A stretch of 6,517 nt of DNA, from the NCBI GenBank assembly GCA_947165115.1, contig CAMUZD010000098.1, positions 1-6,517 on the forward strand, in the 5' to 3' direction. Origin of the DNA: an uncultured Clostridia bacterium. GTDB lineage: Bacteria; Bacillota; Clostridia; Oscillospirales; Acutalibacteraceae. The position numbers and the translations under genes are program-made. Positions 1 to 6,456 of this stretch are shown one piece after another. A model generated the notes under the pieces. That model was not told the origin of the DNA. It was given only the letters and a program-made list of their open reading frames with translations, and ran no database searches. How positions within the stretch are numbered: position 1 is the first letter of the stretch; each line of letters opens with the position of its first letter.

Positions 1-3000
1 ATTTCAGATGAAACATCCGCTCTCGAACATAACTATGAGCCTTTTGAGGTTCACACAACCTGCATTCAGGACGGCTGCACAATCAGTATATGTTCAAACT
101 GCGGCAGAGCAAAGAAATCTGATATAACTCCCGCAACAGGCCATTCTTTCGGCAGCTGGGCTGTAGTCAGAAATGCTTCGGAAAATGAAGAAGGTCTTGA
201 GCAGAGACGCTGTACCAAGTGCGGGTATACCGAAGACAGGCTTATTCCAATGCTTGAGAGGACTACATATTTCGCAACCTTTGTCGCCGACGGCAAAGCC
301 GTTGCCACGGTTGAATTCCTGAAAGGCGCAACAAGCATTGAAGAGCCTGCCGTGCCGCACAAGGACAGATATGAAGGCAAGTGGAGTGCATATACTCTTG
401 CCAATACGGATATAACGATAAACGCCGAATATACTCTCATTGACCTTGACACTGTTAGCGGAATAGAATCCGGAAAAACTGCAACATATAACCCTGCTAC
501 TGGCGAAGCAACAATAAACTTATTCGCCGCCAGCGAGGGTAAGACAGTTGTTTCAACCACCAGCGAAAAAGTCCCGCTTGATATCATTCTTGTTGTTGAC
601 CAGAGCGGTAGTATGGCAGATAAACTCGGCGGCAGTAAGACAAAACAGCAGGCGCTGAAGACTGCATCAACTGATTTTGTTAATTCGGTTTATGCCGACG
701 CAAAGTTAAACGGTGTTGACCACAGAATAGCGATAGTCGGCTTCGGTATGGGCAACCAGTCTGCACAGGGCTACAGCGCATATCAGAACACCGAAATTCT
801 CACAACCGGCAGCAATCCCATTCAGTATAACAATGCGACAGTGCAGAACTATGCAAACGCTCTTGTCAATGTTAATAACGGCGGCAATCTCAACGCCGCA
901 ATTACAACGGCAATAAGCAACATTGACGCGAAAGGCGCCACAGCCGCTGACTATGGCCTGTCAATGGCTAACAGCATCTTCGCCAACACCGATGGCGAAG
1001 GCAGACAGAGGATAGTAGTCTTTATGACCGACGGCGCGCCTACCTACAAGAGCGACTTCAGCAAGGATGTTGCCAATGCCGCAGTACTTCAGGCAAATCA
1101 GCTCAAGAACACATACGGCGCGACCGTTTACAGTGTGGGCGTTATGAGCTCTTCCGAAGCGGCAAACAGCAACATTGATACATTTATGAACTATGTATCA
1201 TCCAACTATGCCGATGCCGAAAACATAGGAAGGAACTATACGAAGCAGAATGATTCATTCTACATCCCCGTTAACAATACCAATGCTCTCAGCGGAGTAT
1301 TTACCGAGATAGTAACCGAGAATATCACCAGAACAACCGATTTTGACAATCTCACGGTTATTGACACAATCTCAAAATACTTCACCCTCACTGAAAAGCA
1401 GGAGAGAGACCTGAGAATCTCTGCAATTGAAACCTACGGCTTGAAAAATTCAGATATAACCGTAACCCGTAACGATGACGGAACGACAACGGTTATCATT
1501 AAGAATCTTCATCCCATTGACGACGGTACGAAGTTCAGCGTAAATCTCAGTTTCAAAGTATCTGCAGATGAAGATGCGCTCAAGGCGGGCACCTACAGCA
1601 CAAATACCGAGGACGCCGGTCTTATCATAGGTGATGCTGAAAACTATGAATGTGTTTTCTGTGCTCCGTCAATAACAATTCCCGCCGACAGAACTCTCTC
1701 GGTATTCAAGATTAACGGCGAGGTTTACGCTCTGCTCAACGCAGATTCAGCCAATATTCCAGAAACCATTTTCATCGGCGATTATGAATTCACAGGTTGG
1801 AATCTTGACTCGGGCAGAGAAATTGCGGAAGGCGTTACCGAATACAACGCGACTTATGTAAGCAAACAGGATTATGTGCTTATCTGGAACACGGACGAAG
1901 GCACACAGAGGCTCACCGTAACACCCGGCGACATAATCGACGAGCCGGCTCCTGCTCCCGATAACGCAGGCAACACATTCAGAAGATGGAACGGCGAAGT
2001 GCCCGTAACCATGCCTGCGGATAATCTTGAGTTTACAGCGGTTTACGGCGATCACGAGCATAACTATGACGCCGAGATAATTACTCCCGTCACCTGCCTT
2101 GCTGATGGTTCAACGAAGTATACTTGTTCAATTTGTGGTCATACTTACACCGAGGCGGTTGCCTGCCCGGGAGAACACAAGTGGATAGCGGTCACAGGTT
2201 CTGCTAATACGGAAACAGGCTATGAAGAATTTGAGTGCGAAGTATGCGGCGAGCACTGCGAGCGTACACTTGAATACACAGTTACCGGCACAAACGAAAG
2301 CGGAAGCAGTGCTTACAATTCAATCACAACCGAACTCAATTATGTCAATGCAAACGGCAACAACACTCAGCCGGACGGCAATGTGAACATAGTAGTTCCC
2401 GTGAGCGATTATTTCGACGGTGCCGAAGATGTGGACGTTTATCGTGTTGACGGCGACGGAAACAGAACAGAGTGTGAATCCGATTACAGTTATGGCATAC
2501 TCTCATTCTTCACCAACCATTTCAGCACATATGAATTTGTAGCTTCATATTCATGCTCCATCACAGGAAACCACACAGATGGTAATGGCGACGGTATGTG
2601 TGACAGCTGCGGAAATCCGATGAAATACACTAAAGAAATTATCGTTGACGGCGACAAGATAGGCGAAGTTGAATTTACCTACGGAGATACGGAACTTACA
2701 GGTCTGCCCGAAGTTCCCGAAAAGACCGGATACACAGGCGAATGGGATTACACAATAAATGGTAGCGAACTCGAGATACAGGCGAAATACACGCCGATAA
2801 CCTACTATGCTACATTTATGGCTGACGGCAAACAGGTAGGAGAGAAAGTTCCCTTCACCGTTGAAAGCACTTCAATTACTGCGCCAGTTGTTCCCGCAAA
2901 AGACGGTTACACCGGTAAGTGGAGCGCATATACTCTTGCCGCAAGCGACATTACAGTTCAGGCGATTTATACCAAGGACGAAACTCCCGAGCCGCCTGTG

Positions 3001-3333
3001 GAATACAAACTGCCCACAAACTTTAAGGAACAGACTGCTGCTTATAACACAGTGGTTACCGTCAATATAACGCTTATGAATGTTCCATCAGGTGCTAAGG
3101 TTTATATTAACGACAAAGAAGCAACTGTAAACGGCAACAGCTATTCTGCTGATATTGGACAGGTAACATCCACAAAGAGTGTTAAGGTTGAAGTAAAAGA
3201 CGGAACTAAAGTTCTAGACTCTGCAGCACTTACGGTAAAGGTTGACACCGGATTCTTTGCTAAACTGATTTCATTCTTCAGCAACTTCCTGTTCAATATG
3301 TTCTCGTGGAAAAAGATAACGGTTGATTTCTGA
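1..3333 (+). CDS. Large secreted/surface VWA-domain protein, 5'-partial
   Basis: This reading frame is open from base 1 and ends at TGA 3331-3333, so the visible 1110 residues are the C-terminal part of a longer protein; the ATG at 250 is internal because coherent domain sequence precedes it. Visible order (window residues): Cys-pair segment 21-83 (C31/C34, C71/C74); InlB-like repeat about 88-143; VWA domain about 190-435 with MIDAS residues D200, S202, S204, T314 and D344 (motifs DQSGS and MTDGAPT); beta-rich stretch 440-560 resembling the domains that follow VWA in pilus-tip adhesins; two more repeat-like stretches 561-683; Cys segment 684-758; a segment ending in HFSTY (840-844); Cys/Asp loop 852-871; repeats 876-933 and 935-991; Pro-rich linker; Ig/PEGA-like domain about 1004-1080; hydrophobic tail 1085-1110. 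An intact MIDAS suggests divalent-metal-dependent binding to a protein or matrix ligand outside the cell. Adhesion is inferred and the ligand is unknown. There is no LPXTG motif. Confidence 0.88.
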   Translation: MSDETSALEHNYEPFEVHTTCIQDGCTISICSNCGRAKKSDITPATGHSFGSWAVVRNASENEEGLEQRRCTKCGYTEDRLIPMLERTTYFATFVADGKAVATVEFLKGATSIEEPAVPHKDRYEGKWSAYTLANTDITINAEYTLIDLDTVSGIESGKTATYNPATGEATINLFAASEGKTVVSTTSEKVPLDIILVVDQSGSMADKLGGSKTKQQALKTASTDFVNSVYADAKLNGVDHRIAIVGFGMGNQSAQGYSAYQNTEILTTGSNPIQYNNATVQNYANALVNVNNGGNLNAAITTAISNIDAKGATAADYGLSMANSIFANTDGEGRQRIVVFMTDGAPTYKSDFSKDVANAAVLQANQLKNTYGATVYSVGVMSSSEAANSNIDTFMNYVSSNYADAENIGRNYTKQNDSFYIPVNNTNALSGVFTEIVTENITRTTDFDNLTVIDTISKYFTLTEKQERDLRISAIETYGLKNSDITVTRNDDGTTTVIIKNLHPIDDGTKFSVNLSFKVSADEDALKAGTYSTNTEDAGLIIGDAENYECVFCAPSITIPADRTLSVFKINGEVYALLNADSANIPETIFIGDYEFTGWNLDSGREIAEGVTEYNATYVSKQDYVLIWNTDEGTQRLTVTPGDIIDEPAPAPDNAGNTFRRWNGEVPVTMPADNLEFTAVYGDHEHNYDAEIITPVTCLADGSTKYTCSICGHTYTEAVACPGEHKWIAVTGSANTETGYEEFECEVCGEHCERTLEYTVTGTNESGSSAYNSITTELNYVNANGNNTQPDGNVNIVVPVSDYFDGAEDVDVYRVDGDGNRTECESDYSYGILSFFTNHFSTYEFVASYSCSITGNHTDGNGDGMCDSCGNPMKYTKEIIVDGDKIGEVEFTYGDTELTGLPEVPEKTGYTGEWDYTINGSELEIQAKYTPITYYATFMADGKQVGEKVPFTVESTSITAPVVPAKDGYTGKWSAYTLAASDITVQAIYTKDETPEPPVEYKLPTNFKEQTAAYNTVVTVNITLMNVPSGAKVYINDKEATVNGNSYSADIGQVTSTKSVKVEVKDGTKVLDSAALTVKVDTGFFAKLISFFSNFLFNMFSWKKITVDF
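262..429 (+). repeat. InlB/Listeria-Bacteroides-like repeat, copy A
   Basis: This stretch encodes a small beta-rich module of about 56 residues with landmarks ATFVADGK, KGATSIEEPAVP and GKWSAYTLA, ending in AEYT. It matches copy C (2803-2973) residue for residue at the landmarks, and the GGCAAGTGGAGTGCATATAC core at 376-395 is nearly identical in DNA. Such modules are usual spacer or stalk units in Gram-positive surface proteins. Calling it a member of the InlB B-repeat family is by pattern only. Confidence 0.7.
2626..2799 (+). repeat. InlB-like repeat, copy B (diverged)
   Basis: The encoded residues 876-933 share the layout of copies A and C: a VDGDKIGEVEF opening, a LPEVPEKTGYTGEWDY middle and a final AKYTPI. 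They differ in most other positions. It abuts copy C directly, giving a tandem pair near the C-terminus. Confidence 0.6.
2803..2973 (+). repeat. InlB-like repeat, copy C
   Basis: The encoded residues 935-991 repeat the ATFMADGK, TSITAPVVPAKDGYTGKW and SAYTLAASDIT landmarks of copy A, with close DNA similarity around 2914-2940. A and C lie on either side of the VWA domain and are more alike than either is to B, although B and C are adjacent. This suggests duplication or gene conversion inside the gene. Confidence 0.7.
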
Positions 3334-3359
3334 AAGCCTTGATTTTCACTAATTACAAT

Positions 3360-3383
3360 AGCCCGTATCGTAAGATGCGGGCT
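3360..3383 (+). terminator. Hairpin terminator after the surface-protein gene
   Basis: A 10-bp stem (AGCCCGTATC paired with GATGCGGGCT, one T-G wobble) closes a GTAA tetraloop, 26 bases after the TGA stop. The GC-rich base of the stem makes it stable. The downstream tract (TAACTTATAT) is only weakly T-rich, so termination may be incomplete or factor-assisted. It separates the surface-protein gene from the restriction-modification operon. Confidence 0.65.
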
Positions 3384-3394
3384 TAACTTATATC

Positions 3395-3418
3395 TATTGA
3401 TATTGGTATTGTTATTGA
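3395..3418 (+). repeat. Four tandem TATTGN hexamers
   Basis: TATTGA, TATTGG, TATTGT and TATTGA follow one another with no gap at a strict 6-base period. The last unit overlaps the first four bases of a consensus TTGACA at 3415-3420. The array is short and could be chance in AT-rich DNA. Confidence 0.6.
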
Positions 3419-3443
3419 CAAGTTATGAAAAAGGCAATATGGT
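3415..3443 (+). promoter_or_regulatory. Candidate promoter P3, TTGACA-17-TATGGT
   Basis: A perfect -35 hexamer (3415-3420) is followed after 17 bases by TATGGT (3438-3443), a 4/6 match to the -10 consensus. A better TATAAT at 3444-3449 sits 23 bases from the -35 box, which is too far. If used, it would add a leader of about 300 bases to hsdM. Confidence 0.4.
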
Positions 3444-3591
3444 TATAATTCGAAATGAAGAATCTCAATATTACGCAATAAAAACAGCTACCCGCCAAGA
3501 TCCAATGCAGCTATTTATTAAGTCCGGATTTTTGGATAGTGACCGTGTTAAACTTAATTGGGAAAGGAGGTTGGAAAGGCATATTTTATTA

Positions 3592-3620
3592 TTGAAAATT
3601 TTGCGCGCGTGAGATATAAT
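3592..3620 (+). promoter_or_regulatory. Candidate promoter P2, TTGAAA-17-TATAAT
   Basis: TTGAAA (3592-3597) and a perfect TATAAT (3615-3620) are separated by the ideal 17 bases. The -10 box overlaps an inverted repeat (3616-3631) that could serve as an operator. Transcription from here would reach hsdM with a leader of about 130 bases containing the 37-codon frame at 3630-3743. Confidence 0.5.
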
Positions 3621-3631
3621 AAATATATTAT
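3616..3631. promoter_or_regulatory. AT inverted repeat over the P2 -10 box
   Basis: ATAATA and TATTAT form a perfect 6-base inverted repeat around AATA. It covers the -10 box of P2 and lies just upstream of the P1 -35 box, a position where a repressor could affect both. It is all A/T, so chance is a serious alternative. Confidence 0.25.
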
Positions 3632-3640
3632 GGAGGAGTA

Positions 3641-3668
3641 TTGCCAATTACTTGAGAGGTGCTATAAT
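3641..3668 (+). promoter_or_regulatory. Promoter P1 for the hsd operon (extended -10)
   Basis: TTGCCA (3641-3646, 5/6 match) and TATAAT (3663-3668, perfect) are 16 bases apart, with TGC just before the -10 box forming an extended -10 element. Start of transcription is expected near 3675, giving a leader of about 80 bases before the hsdM ATG. This is the best sigma-70/SigA-type promoter in the window and probably drives hsdM-hsdS and the following gene. Confidence 0.65.
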
Positions 3669-3744
3669 TGGATGAAGATAATCGCCTATGTGAGTTCAAA
3701 GAATGTGTTAAGCAATGGATTTTATTATGCAAATAATGAGTAAT

Positions 3745-3748
3745 GGAG
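3745..3748 (+). promoter_or_regulatory. Ribosome binding site of hsdM
   Basis: GGAG within TGGAGAAA lies 7 bases before the ATG at 3756 and fixes that start codon. Confidence 0.7.
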
Positions 3749-3755
3749 AAAATAT

Positions 3756-5360
3756 ATGGCTAAAAAGAAAACTGAAGAAAAAATAAATATTGATTCAATA
3801 CTGTTCAAGTGCCGTGATATTCTGCGCGCGGCGAAGAATTCAGGTTCTTTCTTTGAGAAGCGCGATATGATGCTCACACTTGTGTTTCTGCGCTTTATCG
3901 GTGAGAAATTTGAAGATGGTCTTGAAAAGCTCCGCGCTGACCTGATTGCTCGGGGGCTGGACCCCGATGATGAGGAAATCTTCAAAGCGTTCTTTGATGA
4001 CGCAACTTTTACCGACGGCACATATAACCTGCCTCCAGAGGCCCGCTGGTCAACAATAATCAATACTCCTGCGCCGCAGCTTAATGTGGCGCTTGATACC
4101 GCTTTGCACAGCATTGCCGCTTCGAGCAAAGCGCTTAAAGGCTGTTTTGTTGAGGGCACATTCACTACCAGAAACCTTGCTCCAAACGATATCAAAAAGA
4201 TTGTTGACGAAGTAAATAAAATCAGCCATAAGGCATTCGGTGAAGAAAAAGACCTTATCGGCAGAGTATATGAATATTTCCTTAAAGAGTTTGCAGTCAA
4301 CGCTACCAAAGAAGAGGGTGAATACTACACTCCCCACGATGTTGTTCAGCTGATTGCAACTTTGATTGAACCATTTGACGGCACTCTTTATGATCCCTGC
4401 TGCGGCTCAGGCGGTATGTTTATTCAGAGCGCGGAACTTGTAAAAGCGAAGCGCGGCGATATCAGCTGCATTAATATTTACGGTCAGGAAAAAGAGCCGG
4501 CTACTTACAGGCTTGCAAAAATGAATCTCGCCCTGAGAGGTATCAGCCATAATCTCGGAGACGAGAGCGATTCAACCTTTACGCACGATCTGCATAAGGG
4601 TCTTTATTTCAATTACATTATGGCGAATCCGCCTTTCAATCTTAAGGGCTGGTATGATGAGAATCTTCAGAGTGACGCACGCTGGGCTGACTATGCCGTT
4701 CCGCCTGAGAGCAACGCAAACTATGCCTGGATTCTTCATATGCTCTCTCACCTGAAGCCGCTTGACGGCGTAGCGGGATTCCTGCTTGCAAACGGCGCTC
4801 TGGGTGACAGCGACACGCTTAATATCAGACAAAAGCTTATTGAAAACGACAAAGTGGAAGCGATTATTATTCTTCCGCGTGAACTTTTTATTACAACCGA
4901 TATCAGTGTTACGCTCTGGATTCTCAATCAGAATAAAAAGGGCGGAGATTATCACGGCAGAAAACTGCGTAACCGTGAGCATGAAATACTGTTTATGGAT
5001 TTACGCACCTGGACCGAAAACCCGGTCAAGGGTGAGAATAAAAAGAAAGTCCGTCTGGATTCCGAACAGATTGAGCGCGCTGCAGAGATATATCATACCT
5101 GGCAAAGTGAAGGCACAGATGGTTCAAAATATGAGGTAGCGGAACTTTATCGCAGTGTCGGGAAAGATGAAATAGAGCGAAACAACTGGACTCTTGTGCC
5201 CAGCAAATATATTGAATTCATAGATCACGACCTCGATATTGACTTTCCTGCAGAAATGGCGAGAATACAGCAGGAAATGAAAGATATAATGGCACAGGAA
5301 AAAGCTTCTCAGAAAATGCTGGCTGACGCTTTTGAGGGGATTGGCTATGGCATTGAATAA
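3756..5360 (+). CDS. hsdM: Type I restriction-modification methyltransferase subunit HsdM
   Basis: This 534-residue protein transfers a methyl group from S-adenosylmethionine to adenine N6 in DNA; in type I systems two HsdM join one HsdS to form the methyltransferase. The N-terminal helical HsdM_N-type region (about 1-150) has the usual FEKRDMMLTLVFLRFIGEKF stretch. The catalytic N6-adenine methylase domain follows: EGEYYTPHDVV (YYTP at 190-193), SAM-binding motif I DPCCGSGGMF at 213-222, and catalytic motif IV NPPF at 291-294. The C-terminal 35 residues (from about FPAEMARIQQEM) look like a coiled-coil that would pack on HsdS. Length is normal for the family and no key residue is missing. 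The stop codon lies inside hsdS (14-base overlap), implying translational coupling. Cognate target sequence depends on HsdS and cannot be read here. Confidence 0.97.
   Translation: MAKKKTEEKINIDSILFKCRDILRAAKNSGSFFEKRDMMLTLVFLRFIGEKFEDGLEKLRADLIARGLDPDDEEIFKAFFDDATFTDGTYNLPPEARWSTIINTPAPQLNVALDTALHSIAASSKALKGCFVEGTFTTRNLAPNDIKKIVDEVNKISHKAFGEEKDLIGRVYEYFLKEFAVNATKEEGEYYTPHDVVQLIATLIEPFDGTLYDPCCGSGGMFIQSAELVKAKRGDISCINIYGQEKEPATYRLAKMNLALRGISHNLGDESDSTFTHDLHKGLYFNYIMANPPFNLKGWYDENLQSDARWADYAVPPESNANYAWILHMLSHLKPLDGVAGFLLANGALGDSDTLNIRQKLIENDKVEAIIILPRELFITTDISVTLWILNQNKKGGDYHGRKLRNREHEILFMDLRTWTENPVKGENKKKVRLDSEQIERAAEIYHTWQSEGTDGSKYEVAELYRSVGKDEIERNNWTLVPSKYIEFIDHDLDIDFPAEMARIQQEMKDIMAQEKASQKMLADAFEGIGYGIE
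5334..5340 (+). promoter_or_regulatory. Ribosome binding site of hsdS inside hsdM
   Basis: GAGGGGA lies within the last codons of hsdM, 6 bases before ATG 5347. It supports that ATG over the in-frame TTG codons at 5332 and 5341, for which this element is misplaced. Confidence 0.7.
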
Positions 5361-6456
5361 ATATAAAATTGGAAATCTAATTGAGCAATGTGACGTTAGA
5401 AATACTGATGGGAAATATACCGTTGATGATGTTCGTGGTATCTCAACGGGAAAACAGTTTATTGAAACAAAGGCTAATATGGATGGGGTAAGCCTATCCT
5501 CTTATAAAGTAGTAAACATAAGTGAATTTGCCTATGTAGCAGACACATCAAGACGAGGAGATAAAATTGCGCTTGCTTTTAACACAGAAAAAGAGTGCAT
5601 TATTTCCTCTATATATACTGTGTTTGCTGTTTCTCGCCCTGATCTTATAATATCCGACTATCTCTTTATGTATTTTAATCGCCCGGAATTTGACAGATAT
5701 GCCAGATTCAATTCCTGGGGTTCTGCGCGTGAGACTTTTTCCTGGGAAGATATGTGCGATATTGATATTGAACTGCCTGATATTCCCACTCAGCAGAAAT
5801 ATGTTGATATTTATAACGCTATGGTCGCAAATCAGCAGAGTTATGAGCGCGGACTGGAAGATCTGAAACTTGTCTGCGACGGATATATTGAAGATTTGCG
5901 CCGTAAAATGCCATCTGAGAAGATAGGACCGTATATTAGATCTTGTAATGAAAAAAACGAGGACAATTCTATATCACTATTTCAAGGCGTTACTGTTGAT
6001 CATGTATTCACTGATCCTAAGCGTGTTGCTGAAGATGTAGAAAACGGAAGCATAGTCCGAACTGGACAGTTTGCTTTTAATAAAGTTATGAAATCTCATA
6101 ATACAAAACTTCCTTTTGCCTACAGAGAAGGTCCAGACTGCGTGGTTTCGAATTCATACCAAGTATTTGAAGTAATTGATAAAAACAGATTAGTTCCTAA
6201 GTATTTGCTGCTTTGGATGAATCGTGCTGAAACTCAAAGATATGCAGGGTTTATTTCTTTCGGAACGACAAGGGATATATTTTCTTTTGAAGATTTATGT
6301 GAAATTGCTATACCTTTGCCAAGCTCTCAACTTCAAGAGAGCATAGTTAGTATTTTTGAATCTTATCAGATTAGAAACGAAATAAACGAAAAGTTAAAAC
6401 AAAATATTAAAGATATTTGCCCGATTTTGATTAAAGGTTCATTGGAGGCGCAATAA
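5347..6456 (+). CDS. hsdS: Type I restriction-modification specificity subunit HsdS
   Basis: This 369-residue protein gives the type I complex its DNA target; each target recognition domain (TRD) reads one half of a bipartite site. TRD1 is about residues 1-140 (landmarks VRGISTGKQF, SRRGDKIALAF, SSIYTVF). It is followed by a first helical spacer (about 145-190: IPTQQKYVDIYNAM through GYIEDLRRKM), TRD2 (about 195-325: LFQGVTVDHVF, SNSYQVFEV) and a second helical spacer to the end. The two halves are an internal repeat: RYARFNSWGSARETFSWEDM (117-136) aligns with RYAGFISFGTTRDIFSFEDL (298-317), 181 residues apart. The protein is slightly short but has both halves. The gene overlaps hsdM by 14 bases and its stop codon directly touches the next start. 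TRD-coding DNA is more AT-rich than the helical part, suggesting exchanged TRDs. Confidence 0.95.
   Translation: MALNKYKIGNLIEQCDVRNTDGKYTVDDVRGISTGKQFIETKANMDGVSLSSYKVVNISEFAYVADTSRRGDKIALAFNTEKECIISSIYTVFAVSRPDLIISDYLFMYFNRPEFDRYARFNSWGSARETFSWEDMCDIDIELPDIPTQQKYVDIYNAMVANQQSYERGLEDLKLVCDGYIEDLRRKMPSEKIGPYIRSCNEKNEDNSISLFQGVTVDHVFTDPKRVAEDVENGSIVRTGQFAFNKVMKSHNTKLPFAYREGPDCVVSNSYQVFEVIDKNRLVPKYLLLWMNRAETQRYAGFISFGTTRDIFSFEDLCEIAIPLPSSQLQESIVSIFESYQIRNEINEKLKQNIKDICPILIKGSLEAQ
6444..6448 (+). promoter_or_regulatory. Ribosome binding site of the third operon gene
   Basis: GGAGG lies in the last codons of hsdS, 8 bases before TTG 6457. This near-ideal placement is the main reason to accept a TTG-initiated gene there. 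Confidence 0.65.

Larger units (their letters stand above)
3334..3755. other. 422-base AT-rich spacer without a convincing gene
   Basis: Between the surface-protein stop and the hsdM start there is no frame with recognisable protein content. Two short open frames exist: 3439-3612 (57 codons from ATG, with AAAAAGG just upstream) and 3630-3743 (37 codons from ATG, ending 12 bases before hsdM). Neither product is recognised. The spacer holds the terminator, a hexamer tandem repeat and three promoter-like sequences, so it is best read as a regulatory region, perhaps with decayed sequence. It is visibly more AT-rich than the genes on either side. Confidence 0.6.

Noticed and set aside
250..252. 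ATG at 250 as the start of the surface-protein gene
   Set aside because: The frame is open to base 1 with Cys-pair domain sequence before it, there is no ribosome binding site, and no signal peptide follows.
66..587. Antisense open frame of 173 codons within the surface-protein gene
   Set aside because: It lies wholly opposite coherent domain sequence and has no recognisable content; a compositional shadow.
2578..2613. Dockerin or cellulosome component
   Set aside because: Only one calcium-loop-like motif is present, while a dockerin needs two in tandem with set spacing; the Cys pair also argues against it.
3561..3570. Perfect GGAAAGGAGG as the ribosome binding site of a small gene
   Set aside because: No ATG, GTG or TTG occurs 5-12 bases downstream; the TTG at 3571 is too close and the next at 3592 too far.
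3334..3755. tRNA, riboswitch, CRISPR array or insertion-sequence end in the spacer
   Set aside because: No cloverleaf, no long structured leader, no repeat-spacer pattern and no paired terminal inverted repeats were seen.
3725..4309. Antisense open frame of 194 codons opposite the hsdM start
   Set aside because: It mirrors hsdM coding sequence, its product is low-complexity Ser-rich sequence, and hsdM is unambiguous on the other strand.
4572..4982. Antisense open frame of 136 codons within hsdM
   Set aside because: It lies opposite the catalytic domain of hsdM, including NPPF, with no independent evidence for a gene.
5332..5334. TTG 5332 as the hsdS start
   Set aside because: The GAGGGGA element would lie inside the coding sequence; ATG 5347 has it at a correct 6-base distance.
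5347..6456. Invertible (phase-variable) hsdS cassette
   Set aside because: Only one hsdS is present, and no inverted repeats or recombinase gene lie in the window; downstream sequence could change this.
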